A DNA stretch of 50,236 nucleotides, from assembly GCA_946183785.1 (NCBI GenBank), contig CAMHCS010000020.1, positions 1 to 50,236 on the forward strand, in the 5' to 3' direction. The notes beneath the pieces were generated by a model. That model had not been told where the DNA came from. It did not search any database and saw only the letters and a list, made by a program, of their open reading frames with translations. Positions 24,842 to 32,597 of this stretch are shown piece by piece (position 1 is the stretch's first letter; every line of letters begins with the position of its first letter). Origin of the DNA: an uncultured Selenomonadales bacterium. Lineage in GTDB: Bacteria > Bacillota > Negativicutes > Selenomonadales > Selenomonadaceae. Made by a program: the position numbers and the translations under genes.

Positions 24842-26370
24842 TGGAGTTTCCTTTGCTTTCCACCATTTTGATTGCGCCCCTTGTCGCGGCTTTCGCGCTG
24901 TGCTTCGTGCCGAAGGACGACCGGGAGATGATCCGCAGGGTGGCGGCAAGCGCGACGATTTTCATGCTGTGCTTGACGGTTTACGCGTTCTTCAATTTCG
25001 ACACATTGGAGGGAGGCGTGCAGTTCGCTGAGAAAATCCCATGGGTTGCCGACCTCGGCGTCTGCTACTCGGTGGGCGTCGACGGCATCTCGATGCCGCT
25101 CCTGCTGTTGGTGGGCGTAATCGGCATTTCCGCCGTCTACACATCATGGAATACCGAAAAGCGGCCGAAGGAATTTTTCATCCTTCTGCTGCTCCTGATT
25201 GCGGGCGTCACCGGCACGTTCATCGCCCGGGACCTGTTCCTGTTCCTGCTGTCCTATGAACTGTTCGTGATTCCGGTGTTTATCATGGTGCTGGTCTGGG
25301 GCTCGACGAAGCGGCTGCCAAAGGAATTTGTCGCGATGAAGTTCATCGTGTTCCTGCTGATGGGTTCTGCCTTTATGCTGGTCGGCGTCGTGCTGCTCTA
25401 TGTGAACGCCTATCCGGCGGGGGAGCGGACCTTCGATTTTGACGCGCTTCGATTGGCAGGGGAAATGGGACGGTTCAGCGACAGCTTCCAGATTTCCACG
25501 TTCCCATTGCTTCTTTTGGGATTCGGATCCTTGCTTTCAATGTTCCCGTTCCACAGCTGGTCTCCGGACGGCCATGCGGCCGCGCCTACGGCTGTCTCGA
25601 TGATCCATGCGGGCATTTTGAAGAAGCTCGGCGCTTACGGCTTGATCCGGGTCGGTGTGCTGCTTTTGCCCGTCGGCGCCAAATACTGGTCGCCGCTGAT
25701 CGTCACGACGGCGGTGATGGGCGTCCTCTATGCGGCCTATATCGTCATGGCGCAGAAGGATCTCAAATATATCATCGGTTATTCGTCGGTGTCTCATATG
25801 GGCTACATCCTGCTCGGCATCATGACGCTGAACGCGACGAGCGTTTCCGGCGCGGTGGCGAACATGGTTGCGCACGGCATGATGACCGCGCTGTTCTTCT
25901 CGCAGATCGGCTATATTTATGAAAGGACGCACCTTCGGAGTATTCCGGAGCTTCGCGGACTCGCGCACTATATGCCGCATCTGACCATCGGCTTCATGCT
26001 GGCGGGCATGACGTCGCTGGGACTTCCGGGATTGATTGAGTTCCTGCCGGAGTTCACGATTTTCGTCGGCACCTTCGGCGTTTATCCGGTGCAGGCGCTG
26101 ATTGCGATTTTCGTGATCGTGTTCACCGCGCTTTACGTTTTGCGCCTTCTGGCAACGCTGCTCTTTGGGCCGAAAGACGAAAAATATGCCGAGATTCCCG
26201 ATGAGCAGGGAGCGTCGATGGTGCCGCTGATCGTGCTTGGCGTTTTCATCGTCGGTTTCGGACTGTTTCCCAGCCTCCTGATGAACGTCATCGACTGTGG
26301 AATCGAGCCGTTGGCGCCGGTCTTTGAGCAGATCGCCAATGCGCCTACGATGATGGGAGGTGTCCGGTGA
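24841..26370 (+). CDS. nuoM: NADH-quinone oxidoreductase-type subunit M
   Basis: The 509-residue antiporter-like proton pump subunit contains GVDGISMPLLLL, LFLFLLSYELFVIPVFIMVLVWG with the proton-path Glu, FHSWSPDGHAAAPTAVSMIHAGILKKLGAYGLIRVG, and KYIIGYSSVSHMGYILLGI. These place it in the NuoM/NdhD branch. It overlaps nuoL by one base and is coupled to nuoN through a TGATG junction. Confidence 0.95.
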   Translation: MEFPLLSTILIAPLVAAFALCFVPKDDREMIRRVAASATIFMLCLTVYAFFNFDTLEGGVQFAEKIPWVADLGVCYSVGVDGISMPLLLLVGVIGISAVYTSWNTEKRPKEFFILLLLLIAGVTGTFIARDLFLFLLSYELFVIPVFIMVLVWGSTKRLPKEFVAMKFIVFLLMGSAFMLVGVVLLYVNAYPAGERTFDFDALRLAGEMGRFSDSFQISTFPLLLLGFGSLLSMFPFHSWSPDGHAAAPTAVSMIHAGILKKLGAYGLIRVGVLLLPVGAKYWSPLIVTTAVMGVLYAAYIVMAQKDLKYIIGYSSVSHMGYILLGIMTLNATSVSGAVANMVAHGMMTALFFSQIGYIYERTHLRSIPELRGLAHYMPHLTIGFMLAGMTSLGLPGLIEFLPEFTIFVGTFGVYPVQALIAIFVIVFTALYVLRLLATLLFGPKDEKYAEIPDEQGASMVPLIVLGVFIVGFGLFPSLLMNVIDCGIEPLAPVFEQIANAPTMMGGVR

Positions 26371-27809
26371 TGGATTTTTGGGCAATCAGCATTGAGATTG
26401 CGATTACTGTCCTGATGCTGCTGACGCTTCTCGTCGATCTGCTGCTTCCGAAGGATTCGGACAGAAGAGCCGTGGCGTTCATCACGGTAATCGGGCTCGT
26501 TTCCGTGTTCGTCTTTTCACTGGGACAGTATCACCTTTCGCCGAGCGAAACGTTCTATATGGGGCTTTTCATTGCCGACAATTATTCACTGTTCTTCAAG
26601 CAGCTGTTTATTCTCGGCATGATTTTCGTTGTGTTGTTCTCGTTGGAATATGCGCATAAGTTCATCCGGTATCGCGGCGAGTTTTATTCGATCCTGCTGT
26701 CCTCGCTCCTGGGTATGTGCGTGATGGCGTCGGCCAACGACTTTATTACGCTGTTCGTCGGCCTGGAGCTGATGACGATCTCGTTTTATATCCTCGTGGG
26801 CTTCCGTATGGACAAAGCGGCGTCCGGCGAGGCGGCGGTCAAGTACCTGCTGGTCGGCTCCGGCTCCACGGCGGTTATGCTGTACGGCATCAGCCTGATT
26901 TACGGCGCGACAGGCAGCCTGGACTTCCTGACGATTTGCCGCAATATTCACCTGTTCTATGCGGCGGGGCTCGCGGGCGTTGTGCTGATCATGGCGGGTT
27001 TCTTTTTCAAGCTCTCCGCAATCCCGTTCCACATGTGGGCGCCTGACGTCTATCAGGGCGCGCCCACGCCTGTCACTGCCTTGCTCGCTATGAGCTCGAA
27101 AGCGGCGGGGCTGGCGGTATTCATGCGCGTGCTCTATGTGGCGTTCCCGATTCTCGGTACCTACTGGATGACGCTTCTCGCGGCGGCTTCCGCGCTCTCG
27201 ATGATCGGCGGCAACCTGATGGCTATGAAGCAGAAGGATGTCAAGCGAATGCTCGCGTATTCTTCAATCGCGCAGGCCGGCTACATGATGGCGGCCATGG
27301 CGTCGGCGGACTATGCCGGGATCAAGGCCGTGATGTTCTATGCGACGCTCTATCTTTTCGCGAATGTCGGCGCGTTTGCCGTGCTGTCTGTTGTGGAAGA
27401 GGAGCGGGGAGGAACGACCCATGCACATATTACCGGGCTTTCGGAGGCCTCTCCGATGCTCGCTGCGGTCATGACGATCTCGCTGGTGTCGATGGCGGGC
27501 GTGCCTCCGACGGCAGGCTTCGCCGGGAAGATTTACATCTTTACGGCGGCGGTTGATTACGGCTATGTCTGGTTGGCTTTCGTCGGCTTCGTTATGTCGA
27601 TGATGTCCATTTACTATTATCTGTTGGTGGTCAGAGCCATGTACCGCGATCTCGAGCCGCAGGAAGAGGACTCTGCGCGTCCCATCGTGCCGAATTTTTC
27701 GGTTCGCGTCACCGCGCTGCTCTCCGCCGCCGCGACTCTCGTCGTCGGCGTGTGGCCGGATTTCCTGGCAAGGGCGACGAATTTCGCGTCGCAGACGTTT
27801 ATGCGGTGA
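26370..27809 (+). CDS. nuoN: NADH-quinone oxidoreductase-type subunit N
   Basis: The 479-residue third antiporter-like subunit contains DFITLFVGLELMTISFYILVGF, EAAVKYLLVGSGSTAVMLYGISLIYG, SAIPFHMWAPDVYQGAPTPVTALLAMSSKAAG, and KRMLAYSSIAQAGYMMAAM. GTG 26367 is in frame, but ATG 26370 overlaps the nuoM stop and has GGAGG nine bases upstream. A strong terminator follows 10 bases after its stop, ending the eleven-gene operon. Neither nuoE, nuoF nor nuoG lies before nuoA, between the genes or after nuoN in this window. Confidence 0.95.
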   Translation: MDFWAISIEIAITVLMLLTLLVDLLLPKDSDRRAVAFITVIGLVSVFVFSLGQYHLSPSETFYMGLFIADNYSLFFKQLFILGMIFVVLFSLEYAHKFIRYRGEFYSILLSSLLGMCVMASANDFITLFVGLELMTISFYILVGFRMDKAASGEAAVKYLLVGSGSTAVMLYGISLIYGATGSLDFLTICRNIHLFYAAGLAGVVLIMAGFFFKLSAIPFHMWAPDVYQGAPTPVTALLAMSSKAAGLAVFMRVLYVAFPILGTYWMTLLAAASALSMIGGNLMAMKQKDVKRMLAYSSIAQAGYMMAAMASADYAGIKAVMFYATLYLFANVGAFAVLSVVEEERGGTTHAHITGLSEASPMLAAVMTISLVSMAGVPPTAGFAGKIYIFTAAVDYGYVWLAFVGFVMSMMSIYYYLLVVRAMYRDLEPQEEDSARPIVPNFSVRVTALLSAAATLVVGVWPDFLARATNFASQTFMR

Positions 27810-27819
27810 GGAGATAACG

Positions 27820-27864
27820 AAAGCCTTCCCGTGCATGAAAGAAATGCATGGGAAGGCTTTTATC
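27820..27864 (+). terminator. terminator of the complex I operon
   Basis: AAAGCCTTCCC (27820-27830) pairs with GGGAAGGCTTT (27850-27860). The stem is extended by TGCAT/ATGCA and followed by TAT and T-rich sequence. The A-rich left flank would also let it work on the other strand. Confidence 0.92.
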
Positions 27865-27875
27865 ATTTGCTTATT

Positions 27876-27904
27876 TTGCAGTTTTCGAATTGTTGTGCTA
27901 TAAT
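27876..27904 (+). promoter_or_regulatory. promoter of a small hydrophobic peptide gene
   Basis: TTGCAG (27876-27881), a 17-base spacer and TATAAT (27899-27904), preceded by TGC, form an extended -10 promoter. It lies directly after the nuoN terminator, so it serves its own short unit. Transcription would start near 27911. Confidence 0.6.
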
Positions 27905-27969
27905 TCTTCAGAAGGTGTTTGCCAAACGGCAGGCGGTCTAAACTCAGCCCCTGAAAGGGGGCGAAGCCG

Positions 27970-28038
27970 ATGACGAAATACGATTTTTTCGCGTTGATTT
28001 TCATCTTCGCGTTATGCGTTATCGCTCTGAAGGCATGA
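27970..28038 (+). CDS. 22-residue hydrophobic peptide, candidate type I toxin (TxpA/holin-like-toxin type)
   Basis: The ATG at 27970 is eight bases after GGGGG (27957-27961) and encodes a 22-residue peptide. After MTKYD it is one membrane-spanning stretch of Phe, Leu, Ile, Ala and Val, ending in Lys-Ala. The Shine-Dalgarno is in the right arm of a GCCCC/GGGGGC hairpin (27947-27962), which could hide it. It has its own promoter, and a convergent antisense promoter lies downstream (28138-28166). This matches type I toxin genes of firmicutes such as txpA, and the peptide start resembles the putative holin-like toxin group. Assignment is by architecture only. Confidence 0.55.
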   Translation: MTKYDFFALIFIFALCVIALKA

Positions 28039-28131
28039 GAAAAGCCGCCTCACGCTCCCAACGGTAGGCGGCTGATCTCAATCAGTTTCTGAAATTCGGG
28101 GCTGACCGTTTGTCGGCGAGCACCTTTCTTT
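28038..28131 (-). ncRNA. candidate antisense RNA (RatA-like antitoxin) to the small peptide gene
   Basis: A minus-strand promoter at 28138-28166 would start an RNA near 28131. The first good terminator on that strand is at 28040-28073, giving an RNA of roughly 90-95 nt. It would be complementary to the 3' untranslated part of the peptide mRNA and reach its stop codon. The layout resembles convergent 3'-overlap pairs such as TxpA/RatA. The region also contains sequence able to pair with the toxin 5' leader (shared AAAGGTG, AAACGG and CAGCCCC blocks). Confidence 0.5.
28040..28073 (-). terminator. terminator of the antisense RNA
   Basis: On the minus strand AGCCGCCT pairs with AGGCGGCT across a 15-base loop and is followed by TTTTC. 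On the + strand the stem is not followed by a T run, so the signal is directional for the antisense transcript. Confidence 0.6.
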
Positions 28132-28137
28132 ACCCTT

Positions 28138-28166
28138 ATTATACTGCGTTGCGGGTTCTTCGTCAA
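28138..28166 (-). promoter_or_regulatory. strong minus-strand promoter for the antisense RNA
   Basis: On the minus strand TTGACG (28166-28161), 17 bases and TATAAT (28143-28138) give a near-consensus vegetative promoter. It points away from fba, whose coding region ends at 28184, and into the small peptide gene, so its only nearby target is an antisense transcript. Confidence 0.75.
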
Positions 28167-28183
28167 GAATCACCACGGAGGCT

Positions 28184-29149
28184 TTACGCTTTGCCGTTGC
28201 AGCCGAGCACGTGGACAAGCTTGTGCTTGACGATTTCCTTGATGTTCGCGCGCGCCGGGCCGAGGTATTCGCGCGGATCGAAGGCCGCCGGATGCGCTGC
28301 CATGTATTCGCGGATGCCCGCGGTCAGGCCGAGGCGCAGATCGGAATCGATGTTGATCTTGCAGACCGCAGATTTTGCCGCGCGACGGAGCTGGTCCTCG
28401 GGAATGCCGATGGCGTCGTCCAGCGCGCCGCCGTTTTCGTTGATAATCTTGACGAATTTCGGGACGACCGAGGAAGCCCCATGCAGCACGATCGGGAAAT
28501 TCGGCAGGCGTTTCTCGATTTCCGCGAGGATATCGAAGCGAAGCTCGGGCGGTACGAGAACGCCTTCCGCGTTGCGCGTGCACTGGGACGGTTTGAACTT
28601 GAACGCGCCGTGGCTGGTGCCGATGGCGATGGCAAGGGAGTCGACGCCGGTTTTCTCGACGAATTCCTGGACTTCTTCAGGGCGCGTGTAGGAGGCGTCT
28701 TCTGCCTTGACGTTGACGTCGTCCTCGATGCCCGCCAGCTTGCCGAGCTCGCCTTCGACGACTACGCCTTTCGAGTGCGCGTATTCGACGACTTTTTTCG
28801 TCACCGCGATGTTGTCCTCGAAGCTGAGCTTGGAGCCGTCGATCATGACGGAGGTAAAGCCGTCGTCGACGCAGGATTTGCAGATGTCGAAATCTGCGCC
28901 GTGGTCGAGGTGCAGGCAGATGGGCAGATCCGTATCCTCAAGGGCCGCTTTTACAAGATGAACGAGATAGACGGGCTTCGCGTATTTGCGCGCGCCGGCG
29001 GAGACCTGCAGGATCAACGGGGCGTTTTCTTCCTTCGCCGCCTCGGTGATGCCCTGGATGATCTCCATGTTGTTGACGTTGAAGGCGCCGATGGCGTATC
29101 CGCCCGCATAGGCTTTCTTGAACATTTCCGTCGATGTGACTAATGGCAT
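28184..29149 (-). CDS. fba: class II fructose-1,6-bisphosphate aldolase
   Basis: The 321-residue cytosolic zinc enzyme cleaves fructose-1,6-bisphosphate to glyceraldehyde-3-phosphate and dihydroxyacetone phosphate in glycolysis and reverses this in gluconeogenesis. Visible marks are GAFNVNNMEIIQGITEAA, the zinc and active-site segment CLHLDHGADFDICKSCVDDGFTSVMIDGS, VEGELGKLAGIEDD, and the phosphate-binding GTSHGAFKF and LHGASSV. The length is typical of the short class IIB form. AAGGGGG precedes the ATG, and a promoter is visible at 29198-29226. It is transcribed alone, divergent from rodZ. Confidence 0.96.
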   Translation of the reverse strand: MPLVTSTEMFKKAYAGGYAIGAFNVNNMEIIQGITEAAKEENAPLILQVSAGARKYAKPVYLVHLVKAALEDTDLPICLHLDHGADFDICKSCVDDGFTSVMIDGSKLSFEDNIAVTKKVVEYAHSKGVVVEGELGKLAGIEDDVNVKAEDASYTRPEEVQEFVEKTGVDSLAIAIGTSHGAFKFKPSQCTRNAEGVLVPPELRFDILAEIEKRLPNFPIVLHGASSVVPKFVKIINENGGALDDAIGIPEDQLRRAAKSAVCKINIDSDLRLGLTAGIREYMAAHPAAFDPREYLGPARANIKEIVKHKLVHVLGCNGKA

Positions 29150-29197
29150 TTGAATACCCCCTTAAATTATATTGCATAGATCATTCTCTATATTCGT

Positions 29198-29226
29198 ATT
29201 ATATCATATTCGGAAAAATCAGTCTA
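29198..29226 (-). promoter_or_regulatory. promoter of fba
   Basis: On the minus strand TAGACT (29226-29221), 17 bases and TATAAT (29203-29198) lie about 50 bases before the fba start. Confidence 0.6.
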
Positions 29227-29264
29227 CGTTTCGTTGATTTATTGTACAGAAGCGTCGATAAAAA

Positions 29265-29293
29265 TTGACAACGGCCGCGCTTTGATTTATTAT
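29265..29293 (+). promoter_or_regulatory. promoter of the rodZ-ygiQ-nrdR operon
   Basis: TTGACA (29265-29270), 17 bases and TATTAT (29288-29293) form a near-consensus promoter. The leader to rodZ is about 120 bases and contains a TTCGC-TT-GCGAA hairpin near 29335-29350. Confidence 0.65.
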
Positions 29294-29420
29294 TTTATAA
29301 TAAGATTATTTTCAATGAAGGAAATTGCGTCGTTTTCGCTTGCGAAGCGGCGAGAATACAGGGGTTTGGTCTGTGCCGCGTTTGCGGTTTCTTAGTATGT
29401 TGATTGGAGGAAAGACGGTC

Positions 29421-30257
29421 ATGATGGGGTCGACGCTCAGGACCGAGAGAGAAAAACAGGGACTGACGATTAAAGATATCGAGCGCGAAACGAGCATTCG
29501 TGCGAAGTATCTGGAAGCGCTGGAGCAGGGAAGGTACGACGCGCTGCCGGGCGAAGTCTACGTGAAGGGCTTTATTCGGAATTACGCAGGTTTCCTGCAT
29601 CTCAACGCGGAGAAACTGGTGCAGGAATATCGGGAGGAAATCCACGGGGCGGACGTCGAGCCGATCGTGCGGACGACGCCGGCGACGACTTCCATCGTCA
29701 ACGAGAGCGCGCCGTTTGCTTCGGGCTCCGATTTCCATGAGCGCGTGGAGAAATCGCATAAGAATCAGATCTTGACAATGCTGGTGGCGGCTGTCGTCAT
29801 CGCTTTTGTCGGATGCATTTATTATTTCTTTGGGGAAGATCCGTCCGCGTCGAAGCCGCAGCAGACGGCGCAGCAAAGCGCGGCGCAGAAGCCGCAGACG
29901 CAATCGCAGCCGACGGCTCCGGTGCAGAGCCAGCAGGCGCAGGGAACGCAGCCGTCCGCTGCGACTTCGACAATCGGAAATACGGCGAGCGCGTCGGCAG
30001 GACAGGCGGACGTGACGGCGAAGTTTACAGGGCGCTGCTGGATGCAGGTGATTGCCGACGGTAAAGTGATGTTTGAGGGCATGGTGGAAGCGAACCAGAC
30101 GCTTCGCTGGACGGGCAAGAAAGAGGTCATCGTCACGGCTGGAAATGCCGGGGCTGTCGATATTACTTATAACGGGCAGCGCATCGGCATACTCGGCAAG
30201 GAAGGCGACGTCGTCGAAAAGAAATTTTCTAACGGAAAAGTTGAGGACGTCAAATAA
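29421..30257 (+). CDS. rodZ: RodZ-like helix-turn-helix membrane protein
   Basis: The 278-residue protein has a cytoplasmic HTH_25 domain (LRTEREKQGLTIKDIERETSIRAKYLEALEQGRYDALPGEVYVKGFIRNYAGFL, residues about 5-58). One membrane span follows (ILTMLVAAVVIAFVGCIYYFF, about 115-135), then a Gln/Ser/Ala/Thr-rich linker and a periplasmic DUF4115 domain (VTAKFTGRCWMQVIADGKVMFEGMVEA onward). RodZ links MreB filaments to the rod-shape synthesis machinery. GGAGG ten bases before ATG 29421 decides the start. The longer frame to 29325 would add an unlikely basic tail. It heads a six-gene + strand run. Confidence 0.85.
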   Translation: MMGSTLRTEREKQGLTIKDIERETSIRAKYLEALEQGRYDALPGEVYVKGFIRNYAGFLHLNAEKLVQEYREEIHGADVEPIVRTTPATTSIVNESAPFASGSDFHERVEKSHKNQILTMLVAAVVIAFVGCIYYFFGEDPSASKPQQTAQQSAAQKPQTQSQPTAPVQSQQAQGTQPSAATSTIGNTASASAGQADVTAKFTGRCWMQVIADGKVMFEGMVEANQTLRWTGKKEVIVTAGNAGAVDITYNGQRIGILGKEGDVVEKKFSNGKVEDVK

Positions 30258-30281
30258 CTGTCGACCGTTCAGGAGAAGGGC

Positions 30282-32117
30282 ATGAATGCTTTTTTGCCGA
30301 TGACAAAACAGGATATGGCGGAGCGAGGTTGGGATACGCTCGATTTCATCTTCGTGTCGGGAGACGCTTATGTCGATCATCCAAGCTTCGGACCGGCCAT
30401 ACTCTGCCGCCTTCTTGAGAAGCACGGATACCGGGTGGGTATGATCGCACAGCCGGACTGGCGCGGAAGGGAAGATTTCTGCCAGCTGGGCCGTCCCCGG
30501 CTGGCTTTTCTCGTTTCCAGCGGAAATATGGACTCTATGCTCAACAAGTTTACGGCGTCGAAAAAAAGGCGCCGGGAGGACGCTTATTCTCCCGGAGGAA
30601 AAACGGATTGCCGTCCGGAGCGTGCCGTCGTCGTCTATGCGAACCGCCTGCGAGAGCTATGGCCGGGCGTTCCGATTGTGATCGGCGGCGTCGAGGCGAG
30701 TCTTCGCCGGATGGCGCATTATGATTACTGGACGGACAGCGTGCGCCGTTCCGTGCTGATGGACAGCGGCGCAGATCTCCTCGTCTATGGCATGGGCGAA
30801 CGTCAGATCCTTGAGATTGCGGCGGAGCTTCATCGGGGGACGAAGATCGATGCGATCCAGGACGTGCGAGGGACTTGCTGTCGTGTGCCGGATTTCGATT
30901 ATGTTTACGATTATTTGAAGCTTCCGTCTTTCGACGAGGTGCGCGCGGACAAAAAAGCCTTTGCCCAGGCGTTCAAACTCGAATTCCTGGAGCAGGACGC
31001 AATCCGGGGAAGGCGGCTCGTCCAGCAAAACGGAGAAGCATGCGTGGTGCAGAATCCTCCGGCGCTTCCGCTCACAGAGGCGGAGATGGACGAAATCTAT
31101 GATCTGCCTTATACGAGGACGTATCATCCGAGGTATGGAGCGGAGGGCGGCGTGCCGGCGCTGTGCGAGGTGGAGTTCAGCATCGTCAGCCATCGGGGGT
31201 GCTTCGGCGGTTGCCATTTCTGTGCGATTGTGTCCCATCAGGGGCGGATTATCCAAAGGCGAAGCCATGATTCGATCATGCGCGAGGCGGAGCTTTTGAC
31301 AAAGCTGCCCGGTTTCAAGGGATATATTCACGACGTGGGCGGTCCTACCGCGAATTTTCGCAGGCCGTCCTGCGACGAGCAGCTTGCGCGCGGGACATGC
31401 CGGGGAAAGGAATGCCTTTCTCCGACGCCGTGCAGGAGCCTCGTCGCCGATCATAGCGACTATTTGGCGCTGCTCAAAAAACTGCGGACGCTTCCGGGCG
31501 TCAAAAAGGTGTTTATCCGCTCGGGAATTCGCTTCGATTATCTGATGCTCGCGAAAGACGATTTTCTTGAAACGATTTGCCGGCATCATATCAGCGGGCA
31601 GCTGAAGATCGCGCCCGAGCATGTCAGCGATCGGGTGACGCGGCTGATGGGGAAATCGGGACGCGGCATCTATCTCCGTTTCGCCGAGCGTTTTCGGAAG
31701 ACGAACGGGAGGCTCGGGAAAAAGCAATATTTGGTTCCGTATTTTATGTCGAGTCACCCGGGGGCGACGCTGGCCGACGCAGTGGAGCTTGCAGAGTTTA
31801 TCCGCGATCTCGGCTATCGGCCGGAGCAGGTGCAGGACTTCATCCCGACGCCGGGGACGCTTTCGACGGCCATGTATTATACGGGGATGCATCCGTTGAC
31901 GGGCGAGGCTGTCTACACGGCGAAATCGCCGGAGGAAAAGCGGCGTCAGCGCGCATTGATGCAGTATTGGCTGCCGAAGCATCGCGCCGCCGTCAGAGAG
32001 GCGCTTCGCCTTGCGCATCGTGAAGATTTGATCGGACAGGGCAGGAAATGTCTTGTGCCGCCGGAGGATAAAGCTCGAAGGGAAAGCAAAAAACGGAGGG
32101 AAGGTGCGAGAAAATGA
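30282..32117 (+). CDS. ygiQ: YgiQ family radical SAM protein
   Basis: The 611-residue protein starts with FLPMTKQDMAERGWDTLDFIFVSGDAYVDHPSFG and VGMIAQPDW, typical of the YgiQ N-terminal domain. The radical SAM cluster motif is CFGGCHFC (Cys307, Cys311, Cys314) after FSIVSHRG. The C-terminal part has SGRGIYLRFAERF..LVPYFMSSHPG and the conserved QVQDFIPTPGTLSTAMYYT. The reaction of the family is not known. Length is normal for firmicute members. It lies between rodZ and nrdR and overlaps nrdR by four bases. Confidence 0.93.
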   Translation: MNAFLPMTKQDMAERGWDTLDFIFVSGDAYVDHPSFGPAILCRLLEKHGYRVGMIAQPDWRGREDFCQLGRPRLAFLVSSGNMDSMLNKFTASKKRRREDAYSPGGKTDCRPERAVVVYANRLRELWPGVPIVIGGVEASLRRMAHYDYWTDSVRRSVLMDSGADLLVYGMGERQILEIAAELHRGTKIDAIQDVRGTCCRVPDFDYVYDYLKLPSFDEVRADKKAFAQAFKLEFLEQDAIRGRRLVQQNGEACVVQNPPALPLTEAEMDEIYDLPYTRTYHPRYGAEGGVPALCEVEFSIVSHRGCFGGCHFCAIVSHQGRIIQRRSHDSIMREAELLTKLPGFKGYIHDVGGPTANFRRPSCDEQLARGTCRGKECLSPTPCRSLVADHSDYLALLKKLRTLPGVKKVFIRSGIRFDYLMLAKDDFLETICRHHISGQLKIAPEHVSDRVTRLMGKSGRGIYLRFAERFRKTNGRLGKKQYLVPYFMSSHPGATLADAVELAEFIRDLGYRPEQVQDFIPTPGTLSTAMYYTGMHPLTGEAVYTAKSPEEKRRQRALMQYWLPKHRAAVREALRLAHREDLIGQGRKCLVPPEDKARRESKKRREGARK

Positions 32118-32581
32118 GATGCCCTTATTGCAAGCAGCTGGACAGCCGCGTCATCGACTCGCGGGGCGCCGACGACGGGAACTCGATTCGCAGGCGGCGC
32201 GAATGCACGGCCTGCGGCCGTCGCTTCACGACTTATGAGGTCGTGGAGAAAATGCCGCTGATGGTCATCAAGAATGACGGCAGGCGCGTCGTTTTCGACA
32301 AGGATAAGCTTTTGAACGGACTGATCCGCTCCTGCGACAAGCGGAATATCCCCGCCGAGCGCATCGTGTCGTTGGCGGACGAGATCGAGCGCGAGCTTCG
32401 GAATACGATGGAGCGTGAGGTCACGACGAAGGCGATCGGCGAGCTCGTGATGGAAAAGCTGAAGAATTTTGACGAGGTCGCTTATATCCGCTTTGCTTCC
32501 GTGTATCGGAAGTTCGCCGATATCAGCATGTTCAAGGAGGAGCTGGAGGATCTGCTTCGCGAAAAGACGGGCAAGGCATGA
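32114..32581 (+). CDS. nrdR: transcriptional repressor NrdR
   Basis: The 155-residue protein has an N-terminal zinc ribbon with cysteine pairs in MRCPYCKQ and ECTACGRRF, then an ATP-cone (PLMVIKNDGRRVVFDKDKLLNGLIRSC). NrdR senses dATP/ATP and represses ribonucleotide reductase genes by binding paired NrdR boxes. No nrd gene and no clear NrdR box pair is seen here. The gene overlaps ygiQ (ATGA) and is followed by a radical SAM gene, the usual style of a housekeeping operon. Confidence 0.96.
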   Translation: MRCPYCKQLDSRVIDSRGADDGNSIRRRRECTACGRRFTTYEVVEKMPLMVIKNDGRRVVFDKDKLLNGLIRSCDKRNIPAERIVSLADEIERELRNTMEREVTTKAIGELVMEKLKNFDEVAYIRFASVYRKFADISMFKEELEDLLREKTGKA

Positions 32582-32597
32582 CGACGGGGGAAACGGC

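Noticed and set aside
29265..29301. TATAAT at 29296-29301 as the rodZ -10 box
   Set aside because: It is 25 bases from TTGACA, too far; TATTAT at 29288-29293 gives the 17-base spacing.
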